Source of the DNA: JACVRW01 sp963821275
GTDB lineage: Bacteria > Actinomycetota > Thermoleophilia > Solirubrobacterales > Thermoleophilaceae
Direction: 5' to 3'
Length of the DNA: 64,000 nucleotides
Assembly (NCBI GenBank): GCA_963821275.1
Contig: CAWGDF010000014.1
Span: 1 to 64,000 of the forward strand
Part shown: in pieces, positions 25,650 to 35,037 of the stretch
Layout: every line of letters starts with the position of its first letter
Position numbering within the stretch: the first letter of the stretch is position 1
Made by a program: the position numbers and the translations under genes
Notes under the pieces: model-generated
Databases searched by the model: none
Seen by the model: the letters and a program-made list of their open reading frames with translations, nothing else
Told to the model about the DNA's origin: nothing

Positions 25650-27321
25650 GTGGGTCTGGGCCAGACCAGCGACCTGTGGTGGAAGAACGCGGTCGTCTAC
25701 TGCCTGGACGTGGAGACCTTCTGCGACTCCGACGGCGACGGCGTCGGCGACTTCGCGGGTCTGGTGCGGCAGATCGATTATCTGGCCGGCCTCGGTGTCA
25801 CCTGCCTCTGGCTGATGCCGTTCTATCCCTCGCCCAACCGCGACGACGGCTACGACGTGAGCGACTACTGCGGGGTGGACCCGCGCCTGGGCAGCCTCGG
25901 CGACTTCGTGGAGCTGGTGCGCACCGCCAACGACCGCGGCATCAAGGTGATCGCGGACCTGGTCGTCAACCACACCTCCGACGAGCACCCCTGGTTCCAG
26001 GCCGGCCGCGACGACCGCGAGTCGCCCTTCCGTTCCTACTACGTCTGGCGCGACGAGCCCTCGGAGGAGCCCAAGGGCCTCGCCTTTCCCGACAAGGAGA
26101 CCAGCAACTGGGAGAAGGACGAGCGCTCCGGCCAGTACTACCTGCACCGCTTCTACCGCTTCCAGCCCGACCTGAACCTGGCCAACCCGTCGGTCCGCGA
26201 CGAGATCGCGAAGATCGTGGGCTTCTGGCTGCAGCTCGGGGTGTCGGGCTTCCGCATGGACGCCGTGCCCTTCATGCTCGAGCTGGACGGCATAGCCGAG
26301 CAGGTCGAGGGCGACCCGCACCAGTGGCTGCGCAGTCTGCGTGCGTTCGCGACCCGCCGGCGCGGCGAGACGGTGTTGCTGGGCGAGGTCAACACCGAGC
26401 TGAAGGACCTCGCGCGCTTCTTCGGCGACGAGGACGGCGACCAGCTCACGATGCAGTTCGCGTTCCTGCTCAACCAGAGCCTGTGGCTGGCGCTCGCGCG
26501 AGAGGACGCGGAGCCGCTCGAGGGCGTGATCCGCAGCCTGCCCGACCCGCCGCCCGACAACACCTGGGCCACCTTCCTGCGAAACCACGACGAGCTCAGC
26601 CTGGACAAGCTGACCGGGCCGCAGCGCCAAGAGATCTTCGACGCCTTCGGGCCCGACGAGGGGATGCAGCTCTACGGCCACGGGCTGCGCCGCCGCGCCG
26701 CCACGATGCTCGGAGGCGACGGGCCGCGGCTGCGCATGGCGTGGAGCCTGATGCTCTCGCTGCCCGGAACGCCGGTCATCTTCATGGGCGACGAGATCGG
26801 CATGGGGGAGAACCTCGACATCCCCGACCGCATGAGCGTGCGGGTGCCGATGCAGTGGTCGGACGCCGAAGGCGGCGGCTTCTCCACCGCCGAGCCGGCG
26901 GACCTGGTGCGACCCATGACCGGCGGAGGGTTCGGCGCACAGAACGTCAACGTCGCCGCGCCAGCAGCGGGAGCCGGATTCGCTTCTCAACTGGATGGAG
27001 CGGCTGATCCGGCGGCGCAAGGAGACACCGGAGCTCGGCTGGGGCTCGAGCACGCTGATCGAAACGGCCGAGCCCGCACTGTTCGCCCACCGCTGCGACT
27101 GGCAGGGCTCAACCGTCGCCGCCGCCCACAACCTGTCCGGCCAGCCGGTGCGGGCCACCCTGGACCTGGGCATCACCGAGCCAGGGGGGGTGGAGGTCGA
27201 GGACTTGCTCGAGGAGCGCGAGCATCGCCTCACGAAGAAGGGGACGCTGGAGCTCGAGCTGGAGGGCTACGGCTACCGCTGGCTGCAAGTGAGCTACAGG
27301 AAGCCGCGGCTGCGGAAGTAG
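25650..27321 (+). pseudogene. GH13 alpha-glucosidase/trehalose-synthase-like enzyme, broken by a +1 frameshift
   Basis: The first frame gives a GH13 (beta/alpha)8 barrel with 'DLVVNHTSDEHPWF', the nucleophile segment 'GFRMDAVPF', acid/base 'VLLGEVNTE' and 'FLRNHDEL', as in TreS/oligo-1,6-glucosidase relatives. After 'FGAQNVNVAA' the frame leaves the family. Removing one C at 26961-26962 restores 'QQREPDSLLNWMERLIRRRKE' and the C-terminal domain to the TAG at 27319-27321, giving 556 residues. The span is 1672 bases, exactly one more than a multiple of three. It is either a base-calling error or a very recent mutation. The 3' end overlaps corA by 28 bp. Confidence 0.85.
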
Positions 27322-28289
27322 CCCACCATCCCCACCAGCATCGCGACCATCGCCGCGACGATCGCCCAGAAGGCCGCGGTGCCGGTGTCGAAGGGGAAGT
27401 CGACGTTCATCCCCCAGACACTCGCGAACAGCGTCAGCGGCAGGACGACGACGCTGAAGGCCGTGAGCACCCGCAGCACCTCGTTGACCCGGTGTGAGAG
27501 CACCGACTCGTTGGTGTCCTCGAGGGCCTCGACGACTTCCTTGTAGTTCTCGAGCATGTCCCAGATGCGCTCCGAGGCGTCGTTGATGTCATCGAAGTAG
27601 ACCTCGAGGTCCTCGGCCAGGTAGCGCTGCTTGGTGCGCTCCAAGTCCTGCAGCACCGCCCGCTGGGGCCGGATGATCTTGCGGAAGTTGATGATCTCCT
27701 GCTTGGAGTTCGACAGATCGCGCACGACTTCTTCGGCCTTGCCCTCGAAGATGTCCTCCTCGAGGCGCTCCAGCTTGTTGCCGATCTTGCGCAGCATCGG
27801 GAAGCAGTAGTCGAACGAGTCGTCGACGATCTTGTAGAGGAGGTATCCGCTGCCCTTGGAGAGCAGCACCTCGCGCACCTCCTCGGAGGAGCGGCAGCGC
27901 TCGAACAGATACTCCACCGGCGGGATCGGCGTGTTGGGCAGCGTGATGATGAAGTCGGGCCCGATGAAGATGTCGAGCTCGGCCGCGTTCAGCCGGCCCA
28001 CCGCCTTGTCGAAGACCGGGAAGTACAGGACGATGAACAGGTACTCGTCGTACTCGTCGATCTTCGGCCGCTGGTTGCGCGAGAGGACGTCCTCGTAGTC
28101 CAGCGGGTGGAACTCGAAGTGCTCCTCCAGCCACGCGCGGTCCACCGGCCGCGGGCGCTCGATGTTCACCCAGCGCAGGCCGGCATGCTCGACCAGCTCA
28201 ACGTTCGGCTCAGTGGCCGGAACGGAGCGTGCGGAATCGACCCGCGCGCGGGCGGAGCGCCTGAGACGTGGCTTCGGCAGGCTCGGCAT
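27294..28289 (-). CDS. corA: CorA-family magnesium/cobalt transporter
   Basis: The 331-residue protein has a cytosolic alpha/beta funnel with long helices ('ISNSKQEIINFRK'-like region and 'RIWDMLENYKEVVEALEDTNESVLSHR') and two C-terminal transmembrane helices. The universal loop 'SVWGMNVDFP' between them carries the Gly-Met-Asn selectivity motif, and the C-terminus is basic. It forms a homopentameric Mg2+ channel in the inner membrane. The first 30 residues are variable and Arg-rich. It converges on the GH13 gene. Confidence 0.95.
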   Translation of the reverse strand: MPSLPKPRLRRSARARVDSARSVPATEPNVELVEHAGLRWVNIERPRPVDRAWLEEHFEFHPLDYEDVLSRNQRPKIDEYDEYLFIVLYFPVFDKAVGRLNAAELDIFIGPDFIITLPNTPIPPVEYLFERCRSSEEVREVLLSKGSGYLLYKIVDDSFDYCFPMLRKIGNKLERLEEDIFEGKAEEVVRDLSNSKQEIINFRKIIRPQRAVLQDLERTKQRYLAEDLEVYFDDINDASERIWDMLENYKEVVEALEDTNESVLSHRVNEVLRVLTAFSVVVLPLTLFASVWGMNVDFPFDTGTAAFWAIVAAMVAMLVGMVGYFRSRGFL

Positions 28290-28370
28290 TGCGTCTGAGC
28301 GGGTCGTCCAACACGGTCACCCTGACGATTCTACTTCGTGGGACTGGTATCCTGCGCGGCCTACATAGCC

Positions 28371-28494
28371 GTTGCATCTAGAGGGGTGGAGGGAAATGGC
28401 CCTGTGAAGCCCCGGCAACCGCCCAGAGGTGACCGTCCGGTCGCTGAGGGAAAGGTGCCAAGTCCATCGGACGACCGCGTCCGGAAGATGTGAC
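28371..28494 (+). ncRNA. SAM-I (S-box) riboswitch aptamer
   Basis: The sequence shows the SAM-I core: 'GGTGGAGGGAAATGGCCC', then 'TGAAGCCCCGGCAACC', and later 'AAAGGTGCCAAGTCC'. A 9-base-pair P1 helix closes it between 28371-28379 (GTTGCATCT) and 28486-28494 (AGATGTGAC), counting two G-T pairs. It lies in the leader of the threonine-synthase-like gene, just upstream of an intrinsic terminator. When SAM is bound, transcription should stop, so the downstream genes are expected to respond to methionine/SAM status. Confidence 0.93.
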
Positions 28495-28512
28495 CAGGGG
28501 CGCTTGTGAAGG

Positions 28513-28542
28513 CCTCCGTCACAGCAGCGGCGGAGGTTTTTT
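28513..28542 (+). terminator. Riboswitch-controlled intrinsic terminator
   Basis: CCTCCGTC at 28513-28520 pairs with GGCGGAGG at 28529-28536 (one G-T pair) around an 8-base loop and is followed by six T residues. It sits 18 bases after the P1 helix of the SAM riboswitch and 20 bases before the GTG start of the next gene, the standard layout of a transcription-attenuating expression platform. Confidence 0.88.
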
Positions 28543-28562
28543 CATACGCGAAAGGAGATTTC

Positions 28563-29798
28563 GTGCCCGTTCAAGCGCTCCAGTGCAAGGAATGTAAGGA
28601 GACCTACCCGCTCGACGCCCGTTATGTGTGCGAGCGCTGCTTCGGCCCTCTCGAGGTGGCCTACGAGCACCACGCGCTCGACGCCGCGGAGACGCGGCGG
28701 CGCATCCAGGCGGGTCCGCAGACGATCTGGCGCTACTCGGACTTCCTGCCCTTCGCCGCGCCGCCGCAGGCCGGCCTCCCCGTCGGGCTGACGCCCCTTC
28801 AGCGGGCGCCGCGCCTGGCCGAGCGGCTGGGCCTGCGGGAGGTTTGGATCAAGAACGACACCGCCAACCCCACGCATTCCTTCAAGGACCGGGTGGTGGC
28901 GGTGGCGCTGGCCAAGGCGCGCGAGTTCGGCTACGAAGTGGTGGCGTGCGCGTCCACCGGGAACCTGGCGAACGCGGTGGCCGCCCACGCGGCGGCGGCC
29001 GGGCTCGAGTCGTATGTGTTCATCCCCGCCGACCTGGAGGAGCAGAAGGTCCTGGCCACGGGCGTCTACGGCACCCGGCTGGTGGCGGTGCGCGGCACCT
29101 ACGACGACGTGAACCGCCTCTGCACCGAGCTCTCCGGGGAGCGCGACTGGGCCTTCGTGAACGTGAACGTGCGCCCCTACTACGCCGAGGGCTCGAAGAC
29201 GCTTGCCTTCGAGATCGCCGAGCAGCTCGGCTTCGAGCTACCCGACCGCGTGGTCGCCCCGATCGCCTCGGGCTCGCTGTTCACCAAGATCGCGCGCGGC
29301 TTCGAGGAGTGGCTCGAGGTGGGGCTGCTGGAGGGCGAGCTGCCGGCCTTCAACGGCGCCCAGGCCGAGGGCTGCTCGCCGGTCGCGGCGGCCTTCGACG
29401 CCGGCCACGAGGTGTGCCGGCCGGTGAGGCCGGACACGATCGCCAAGTCGCTTGCCATCGGCAACCCGGCCGACGGTCCGTACGCTCTCGACCTCGCCCG
29501 GCGCTCGGGCGGCGGGGTGGACGCCGTGACCGACGACGAGATCCGGGAGGGCATCGCCCTGCTGGCCCAGACCACGGGGATCTTCACCGAGACCGCCGGG
29601 GGTGTGACCACCGCCGTACTGGCCAAGCTGGCCGAGCGCGGCGCCATCGGCTCCGACGAGCGGGTGGTCGCGGTCATCACCGGTGACGGCCTCAAGACGC
29701 TCGACGCGGTGCGTGGAACATTCCAGGTCCACGAGATCGAGCCGTCGGCGGCGGAGTTCGAGCGGGTGGTGGCCAAAGACCCGGTGGGCGCGTTGTAA
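28563..29798 (+). CDS. thrC: Threonine-synthase-like PLP enzyme under SAM riboswitch control
   Basis: This encodes 411 residues from a GTG nine bases after an AAAGGAG site. The N-terminus has a zinc-ribbon of four Cys ('CKECKETYPLD...CERC'), as in archaeal-type threonine synthases. The fold-II PLP lysine is in 'THSFKDRVV' (about residue 108), followed by the Asn-containing 'CASTGNLANAVAAHA' loop, a phosphate-binding 'IASGSLFTKI' and a C-terminal 'TGDGLKTLD'. Known family members convert O-phosphohomoserine to threonine. Control by a SAM riboswitch and a downstream sulfur-carrier gene are unusual for that role, so a homocysteine- or cysteine-forming variant is possible. Confidence 0.88.
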   Translation: MPVQALQCKECKETYPLDARYVCERCFGPLEVAYEHHALDAAETRRRIQAGPQTIWRYSDFLPFAAPPQAGLPVGLTPLQRAPRLAERLGLREVWIKNDTANPTHSFKDRVVAVALAKAREFGYEVVACASTGNLANAVAAHAAAAGLESYVFIPADLEEQKVLATGVYGTRLVAVRGTYDDVNRLCTELSGERDWAFVNVNVRPYYAEGSKTLAFEIAEQLGFELPDRVVAPIASGSLFTKIARGFEEWLEVGLLEGELPAFNGAQAEGCSPVAAAFDAGHEVCRPVRPDTIAKSLAIGNPADGPYALDLARRSGGGVDAVTDDEIREGIALLAQTTGIFTETAGGVTTAVLAKLAERGAIGSDERVVAVITGDGLKTLDAVRGTFQVHEIEPSAAEFERVVAKDPVGAL

Positions 29799-29811
29799 GC
29801 TGCCGGGCCGG

Positions 29812-30087
29812 ATGGCGATAACGGTCAAGATCCCCACCCAGTTGCGGAGCGTCACCGGCGGCGACACCGAGACGACCGTCGAGGCTGCCGGGACGGTGGG
29901 GGAGGTGCTCGACGGCCTCTACGACCGCTACGACGGGCTTCGTGATCGGATCGCCGAGGACGGTGACCTGCGCCGCTTCGTGAACGTGTACGTGGGCGGT
30001 GAGGACATCCGCTTCCTCGACGGCCTCGACACGTCCGTCGAGGACGGCGACGAGGTCACGATCCTCCCGGCCGTCGCCGGCGGCTGA
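29812..30087 (+). CDS. MoaD/ThiS-type ubiquitin-like sulfur carrier protein
   Basis: The 91-residue beta-grasp protein has 'ITVKIPTQLRSVTGG' at the start, 'VGEVLDGLYDRY' in the middle, and ends exactly in 'VTILPAVAGG'. The free C-terminal Gly-Gly is what MoaD, ThiS and CysO use to form a thiocarboxylate. It begins 13 bp after the threonine-synthase-like gene and so shares its riboswitch. It resembles mycobacterial CysO, which delivers sulfur to a PLP enzyme. No E1-like activating enzyme or JAMM protease is within the window. Confidence 0.9.
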   Translation: MAITVKIPTQLRSVTGGDTETTVEAAGTVGEVLDGLYDRYDGLRDRIAEDGDLRRFVNVYVGGEDIRFLDGLDTSVEDGDEVTILPAVAGG

Positions 30088-30100
30088 GCGCCCGGCGGGT

Positions 30101-31066
30101 TTGAGCACCCTGGTCACCGGCGCCCACGGGTTCGTGGGCTCCTGGCTCTGCGAGGGACTGCTCGAGCGGGGCGAGCGGGTCGTGGCGCTGAAGCGGGACT
30201 TCGATCCCGAGAGCCGTTTCGAGTCCGAAGGGATCGGTGCCCGCTGCGCGGTGGTGGCCGGTGACCTGAGCGACTCCGCATCGCTGCTTCGCATCCTGGC
30301 CGAGTACGACGTGAGGGCGGTCTTCCACCTCGCGGCGCAGGCGATCGTCGGGCGGGCCAACCGGACGCCGCTCGCGACCTGGGAGAGCAACGTGCGCGGC
30401 ACGTACATGCTGCTCGAGGCGTGTCGGGCGTACCTGACGGCCGGCGGGAGCCTCGAGCGAATCGTCGTGGCCTCGTCCGACAAGGCCTACGGTCAACACG
30501 ACCGGCTCCCTTACCGTGAGGACTTCGAGCTTCGCGCCCGGAATCCGTACGACGTCTCCAAGGCCTGCGAGGACATGATCGCCCGCTCGTACGCCGCCTT
30601 CTTCGAGCTGCCCGTCGCGGTCACCCGCCTGGCGAACATCTATGGGCCCGGTGACCGCGCCTGGTCGCGGCTCATCCCTGAGACCGCCCGCGCCCTGGCG
30701 CGGGGAGAACGGCCGCAGATTCGCTCGGACGGGACCGCAGAGCGCGACTACCTCTACGTCGGCGACGCCGTCGAGGCCTACCTCGCGGTCGCGGAGTCGC
30801 TCGACCGCTCCGAGCACCGGGGCCGAGCCTGGAATGCCGGCTGCGAGAGGCCGGTGCCGGTGCTGGAGGTCGTCCGTCGCCTGATCGAGATCTCCGGACG
30901 CGATCTCGAGCCCGACGTCCAGGGCGAGGCGACCCCGGCCGGAGAGATCGACCGCCAGTTCCTCAGCGCTCGCGCCATCCGCGAGGAGCTGGGCTGGAAG
31001 CCGCAATGGGACCTGGACCGCGGCCTCGCGGCGACCTGGGAGTGGTACAGCGTGCGGGTGGGCTGA
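30101..31066 (+). CDS. NDP-sugar 4,6-dehydratase/epimerase (extended SDR)
   Basis: This encodes 321 residues from a TTG just downstream of GGCGGG. It carries 'TLVTGAHGFVGSWL', 'VFHLAAQAIVG', 'VASSDKAYGQ', the catalytic 'NPYDVSKACED' (Tyr-x3-Lys) and 'YLYVGDAVEAYL'. The Ser-Ser-Asp-Lys segment is characteristic of CDP-glucose or GDP-mannose 4,6-dehydratase relatives. It follows the sulfur-carrier gene by 13 bp and could be in the same transcript, although its role (deoxysugar formation) has no evident link to sulfur metabolism. Confidence 0.87.
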   Translation: MSTLVTGAHGFVGSWLCEGLLERGERVVALKRDFDPESRFESEGIGARCAVVAGDLSDSASLLRILAEYDVRAVFHLAAQAIVGRANRTPLATWESNVRGTYMLLEACRAYLTAGGSLERIVVASSDKAYGQHDRLPYREDFELRARNPYDVSKACEDMIARSYAAFFELPVAVTRLANIYGPGDRAWSRLIPETARALARGERPQIRSDGTAERDYLYVGDAVEAYLAVAESLDRSEHRGRAWNAGCERPVPVLEVVRRLIEISGRDLEPDVQGEATPAGEIDRQFLSARAIREELGWKPQWDLDRGLAATWEWYSVRVG

Positions 31067-31472
31067 CTCGACCCTCGGTACAGGTCGCCGCCCCGATCTT
31101 TGGACCGCGGTCCATTGCCTTTCTCCCTGCTATGGGCCAGTATCCCGGCGCATGGTGTCCAAACCCATCAGGCGTTACGCGCTCGTCCCGGACTCCTCTG
31201 AGCGTGCCGACGGTCCGATGCGCCCGATGCGGCGCTTCCACCTCGCGCGGATCTCCGGATCGCCGCGCTCGGCGCTCGGCCAGGACCGGCACGAGCGGAT
31301 GGAGGAGGTCGCCCGGGCGAACGGGAACGGCTCCGGGCCCGGGCACTAGCCGCCGCGGCGGCGACTCGGCCGGGCTCCTGGCGCGGCCAAAAGGGCGCTA
31401 AGAGCGACATTTTTCTCCGACCTTTTTCGCCTACCGCAAGCGGGGCGATTCCCCCAACGTTGGTGAGGTGGA
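31067..31472. other. 406-bp intergenic region with two palindromes and one doubtful ORF
   Basis: A perfect 14-bp palindrome TGGACCGCGGTCCA occupies 31101-31114, and a perfect 10-bp palindrome CCAACGTTGG lies at 31454-31463, directly before the Shine-Dalgarno site of the next gene. Both could be operator sites. A 65-codon + strand ORF at 31152-31349 (Arg/Pro/Ser-rich, beginning MVSKPIRRYALVP) is possible but lacks a Shine-Dalgarno site and recognisable similarity. The stretch at 31407-31430 has T-runs, unusual for this genome. Confidence 0.45.
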
Positions 31473-32581
31473 ATGCGAGACGGTGTCGTCAGGCGTTTCC
31501 TCACGGCCGGCCTCTTCGCAGTCGGCGTGACCCTTTCCCCCGTGGGAGGCGGAATCGCCCTCGCGCATCCAAGCGCCAACTTCGATTGGACGCCGAAGCC
31601 GGTCGTCGCCGGAAAGCCTGTGACGCTCTACTCGACGTCGCTCCCTCACAATCAGGTCACGCCGATCGTCAAGTTCGCTTGGAGCCTCGGCGGGAATCGC
31701 CAGTGCATCGAGACCGCAATCGGCGGGGGCGACAGCTGCACCACCACCGCCCCCGCGCCGGGCACCTGGAATGTGACCCTGCGTCGTCGAGGACTCACAG
31801 ATGGAGAGCAGCTACCATCACCAAGACGATCACCGTCCAAGCGCCGCCCCGCCGCCCCCGCCGCCACCGCCCCACCGCCTCCACCTCCTCACCGCCACCA
31901 CCACCGAACCAGCCCCCACGGCCGCCTTCGCCGCGCTGCCCGGGTCCCCGAGGCGTCGGGGAGGAAGTGACGTTCGTCTCCTACTCGGACGATCGGGACG
32001 GCAACGTCACCAGCCAAACCTGGGATCTGGATGGCGACGGTGCCTTCGATGACGCCGCGGGGGCGGTGGTGACACGCAGGTACTCGGCCCCCGGCCCCAA
32101 GAAGGTCACGCTTCTGGTCAGGGACAACCGAGGGGCCGCCTCAACGATGTCACTCACCGTTCAGGTCCTGGCGCAGTCCGGCGCCTCCTCGTTGAGCCCG
32201 CAGCCGCTGTTGGGCGGACCGTCGCCGCTGCCGAAGCTCCTGAGTCCGTTCCCGATCGTGAGGCTCGTGGGCAGCGCGACATGGACGGGGACCAACATCG
32301 AGCTGCTTACCGTGCGCGCGCCGAAGGGTGCGCGGGCGCTGGTCCGCTGCCGCGGACAAGAATGCCCGGTCAAGCGCATCAGGAAAACCGCTCGCCGTAC
32401 CCGGCTCCGGTTCAAGGCGGCCGAGCGCACCATGCCGACCGGCGCGGTCCTCGAGGTGCTCGTTCGCCGTGGCAACCGGATCGGCAAGTTCACGCGCTTC
32501 CGCTTCCGGGAGAATCGCCGCCCGGTTCGGACCGACGGCTGCCTGTGGCCGCGACACGGCCAAGTTGGCGCCGTGCCCTGA
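31473..32581 (+). pseudogene. Secreted PKD-domain protein with several frameshifts
   Basis: The ATG at 31473 starts a signal peptide ('FLTAGLFAVGVTLSPVGGGIALA') and a first domain 'FDWTPKPVVAGKPVTLYST...KFAWSLGG'. The reading frame is then lost near 31780-31820 (net -1), near 31913 (a shortened C-run, -1) and near 31957 (an extra C, +1). Translating in the successive frames recovers 'ATITKTITVQAPP', 'PTAAFAALPGSPR' and a PKD domain 'GEEVTFVSYSDDRDGNV'. A C-terminal beta-sandwich with 'ALVRCRGQECPVK' follows, up to the TGA at 32579-32581. It is either a degraded gene or sequence error. The intact protein would be exported and about 365 residues long. Confidence 0.7.
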
Positions 32582-32768
32582 GACTTAGAAGCAACTTCCC
32601 CTAGCAGTGGCCCAGCGGGCCATTCGGGTTACGTTGGATGCGGCGGCTGACCGCGCGCGGCCTTCGCCGGAGGAGATGGGTGGTGCAGTTGGCGGCGGGA
32701 GGCCGGACTTCCCATTTCCTTCGGCGTGACCTTCCAACATCCCGTTCCCTCGCGCGTTGTAGCGCCTG

Positions 32769-35036
32769 ATGAACGCACGTGTGCTGTCGACGCTGGTCGC
32801 AGCCGTGGGCCTGGCGCTGGGGGCCGCGCCGGCGGCCGCCCAGGTGCCGGCCTGCGGCGCGCCGGCCAACCCGGTCGTGGCCGAGAACTGTCTCCGGGGC
32901 AATCCGGCGAGCGAATGGGAGGTCGAGGGTGGCGGGGATCCCAGCATCCAGGGCTTCGCGACCGACATCAGCGTCGATCAGGGCCAGGCCGTCGGCTTCA
33001 AGGTGGAGACCACGGTCACCGACTACCGCCTCGACATCTATCGCATGGGCTGGTACGGCGGGGCCGGCGCCCGCCGGGTGGCGACCGTGCAGCCGTCTGC
33101 GGCGCTGCCGCAGAACCAGCCGGACTGCGTTAGCGACAGCACGACGGGTCTGATCGACTGCGGCAACTGGGCCCCTTCCGCCTCCTGGACGGTCCCCGGC
33201 AACGCGGTCTCGGGCATCTACCTCGCCCGCCTGGTGCGCGAGGACGGCCCCGCCGGCGCCAGCCACGTCCCCTTCGTGGTCCGCGACGACGACGGCCGCT
33301 CGGACCTGCTGTTTCAGACCGGGGACACCACCTGGCAGGCCTACAACCGCTATGGCGGGAACAGTCTCTACGTGGGCGGGCCGGGCACCAATCCCGGGCG
33401 CGCCTACAAGGTCTCGTACAACCGCCCCTTCACCACGCGCGAGTACGCGCCCGAGGACTGGCTCTTCAACGCCGAGTACCCGATGGTGCGCTGGCTGGAG
33501 CGAAACGGCTACGACGTCTCCTACTTCACAGGCGTCGACAGCGACCGCCGGGGCAGCGAGATCCGTGAGCACGGTGCTTTCCTCTCGGTCGGCCACGACG
33601 AGTACTGGTCGGGCGCCCAGCGCGCGAACGTGGAGGCGGCACGCGGCGCCGGCGTGCACCTGGCGTTCTTCAGCGGCAACGAGGTCTTCTGGAAGACGCG
33701 CTGGGAGAGCTCGCACCGCACCCTCGTCTCCTACAAGGAGACCCACGCGAACGCCAAGATCGATCCGTGCGGGCGTCTGGACGGGCACGTGGCGCGATCC
33801 GCGCTTCAGCCCGCCGGCCGACGGAGGCCGGCCGGAGAACGCCCTTACGGGGCAGCTGTTCATGGTCAACGACGGCGCCACCACGGCCATTCGCGTCCCG
33901 GCGGCCGACGGCAGGATGCGTCTGTGGCGCAACACGAGCGTCGCGGGGCTGGCCACGGGCGCGACCGCGACGTTGCCGAACGGAACACTCGGCTACGAGT
34001 GGGACGAGGACGCCGACAACGGCCACCGCCCGCCCGGTTCGTTCCGCCTGTCGAGCACGACCGTGCTGAACGCCCCCGTGCTGGTCGACTACGGCTCAAA
34101 CTACGGCTCTGACACGGCGACCCATCACCTGACGCTCTATCGGCACCCGAGTGGGGCGCTGGTGTTCGGAGCCGGCACGGTGCAGTGGTCCTGGGGGCTC
34201 GACGACCAGCATGACCGCGGCAGCTCGCCTCCGAGCGTCCCGATGCAGCAGGCCACGGTCAACCTGCTCGCCGACATGTGCGTCCAGTCGCCGACGCGCC
34301 AGGCCGGCCTGACCGCGGCGGTCGCCTCGAACGATACGACCCCGCCGAGCTCGGCGCCCAGCAACCCCACCCGAACCGTCACGGCCGGAAACCCGGTCAC
34401 CGTCAGCGGCACCGCCGTCGACGGCGGCGGCGGACGGGTCGGCGGCGTCGAGATCTCCGTCGACGGCGGAACGACCTGGCATCCGGCAACCGGACGGGAG
34501 AGCTGGGGCTACACATGGACGCCGGCCGTCAGCGGCCAGGTCACCGTCCGCAGCCGCGCCGTAGACGACAGCGGCAACCTGGAGGGGAGGGCTGCGCGTG
34601 GCTGTCCGCGGCCCGGCGGGGGGACGACGCCGCCCGTAGGCGGGACAACGCCGCCTGCGGGCGGGACGACGCCGCCCGCGGCCGGGACGCGCGCCCAAGG
34701 ACGCGACTGCGCCGCGGGTGCGGGTGCGCCCGCGCCGAGTGCGCGTCTCCCGGCGCGGCCACGTCAGGCTGCGAGTGCGCTGTCCGGGCAGCGAACGACT
34801 CTGCCGCATCGATCTGCGGCTCCGTCGGGCCGGCAACACCGTGGCGCGCAAGAGGTTCCGAGTGGCGGGCGGCAAGAAACGCCGGGTGTCACTGGGCCTG
34901 AAGCGAGGTGCGCGGCGGAGGCTGGTCGCGATCGAATTCCCTGCGGGTGGTCGCGGTCGCTTCGGCCCGTGACGCGGCCGGCAACCGGGCCATCACCCGT
35001 ACCCGCATCCGGCTGCTGGCCCCGAGGGGGAGCTGA
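32769..35036 (+). pseudogene. Secreted N,N-dimethylformamidase-beta-like protein with frameshifts
   Basis: The ATG starts a signal peptide ending near 'APAAAQ'. The main domain matches the C-terminal domain of N,N-dimethylformamidase large subunits as found in many secreted actinobacterial proteins ('TTWQAYNRYGGNSLY', 'LSVGHDEYWSGAQR', 'VHLAFFSGNEVFWKTRWE'). An extra G near 33769 shifts the frame; removing it gives 'PSGVWTGTWRDPRFSPP'. Two further single-base insertions near 34695 and 34922 separate an Ig-like domain, a Gly/Thr/Pro linker and an Arg-rich C-terminal module ending at the TGA 35034-35036. Enzymatic activity is not implied, since this domain is often found in non-enzymatic surface proteins. 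Confidence 0.78.
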
Positions 35037-35037
35037 C

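Noticed and set aside
25527..27233. 568-codon open frame on the minus strand opposite the GH13 gene
   Set aside because: It mirrors the GH13 coding strand, is rich in Arg/Val/Gln/His without domain content, and the + strand has clear catalytic motifs.
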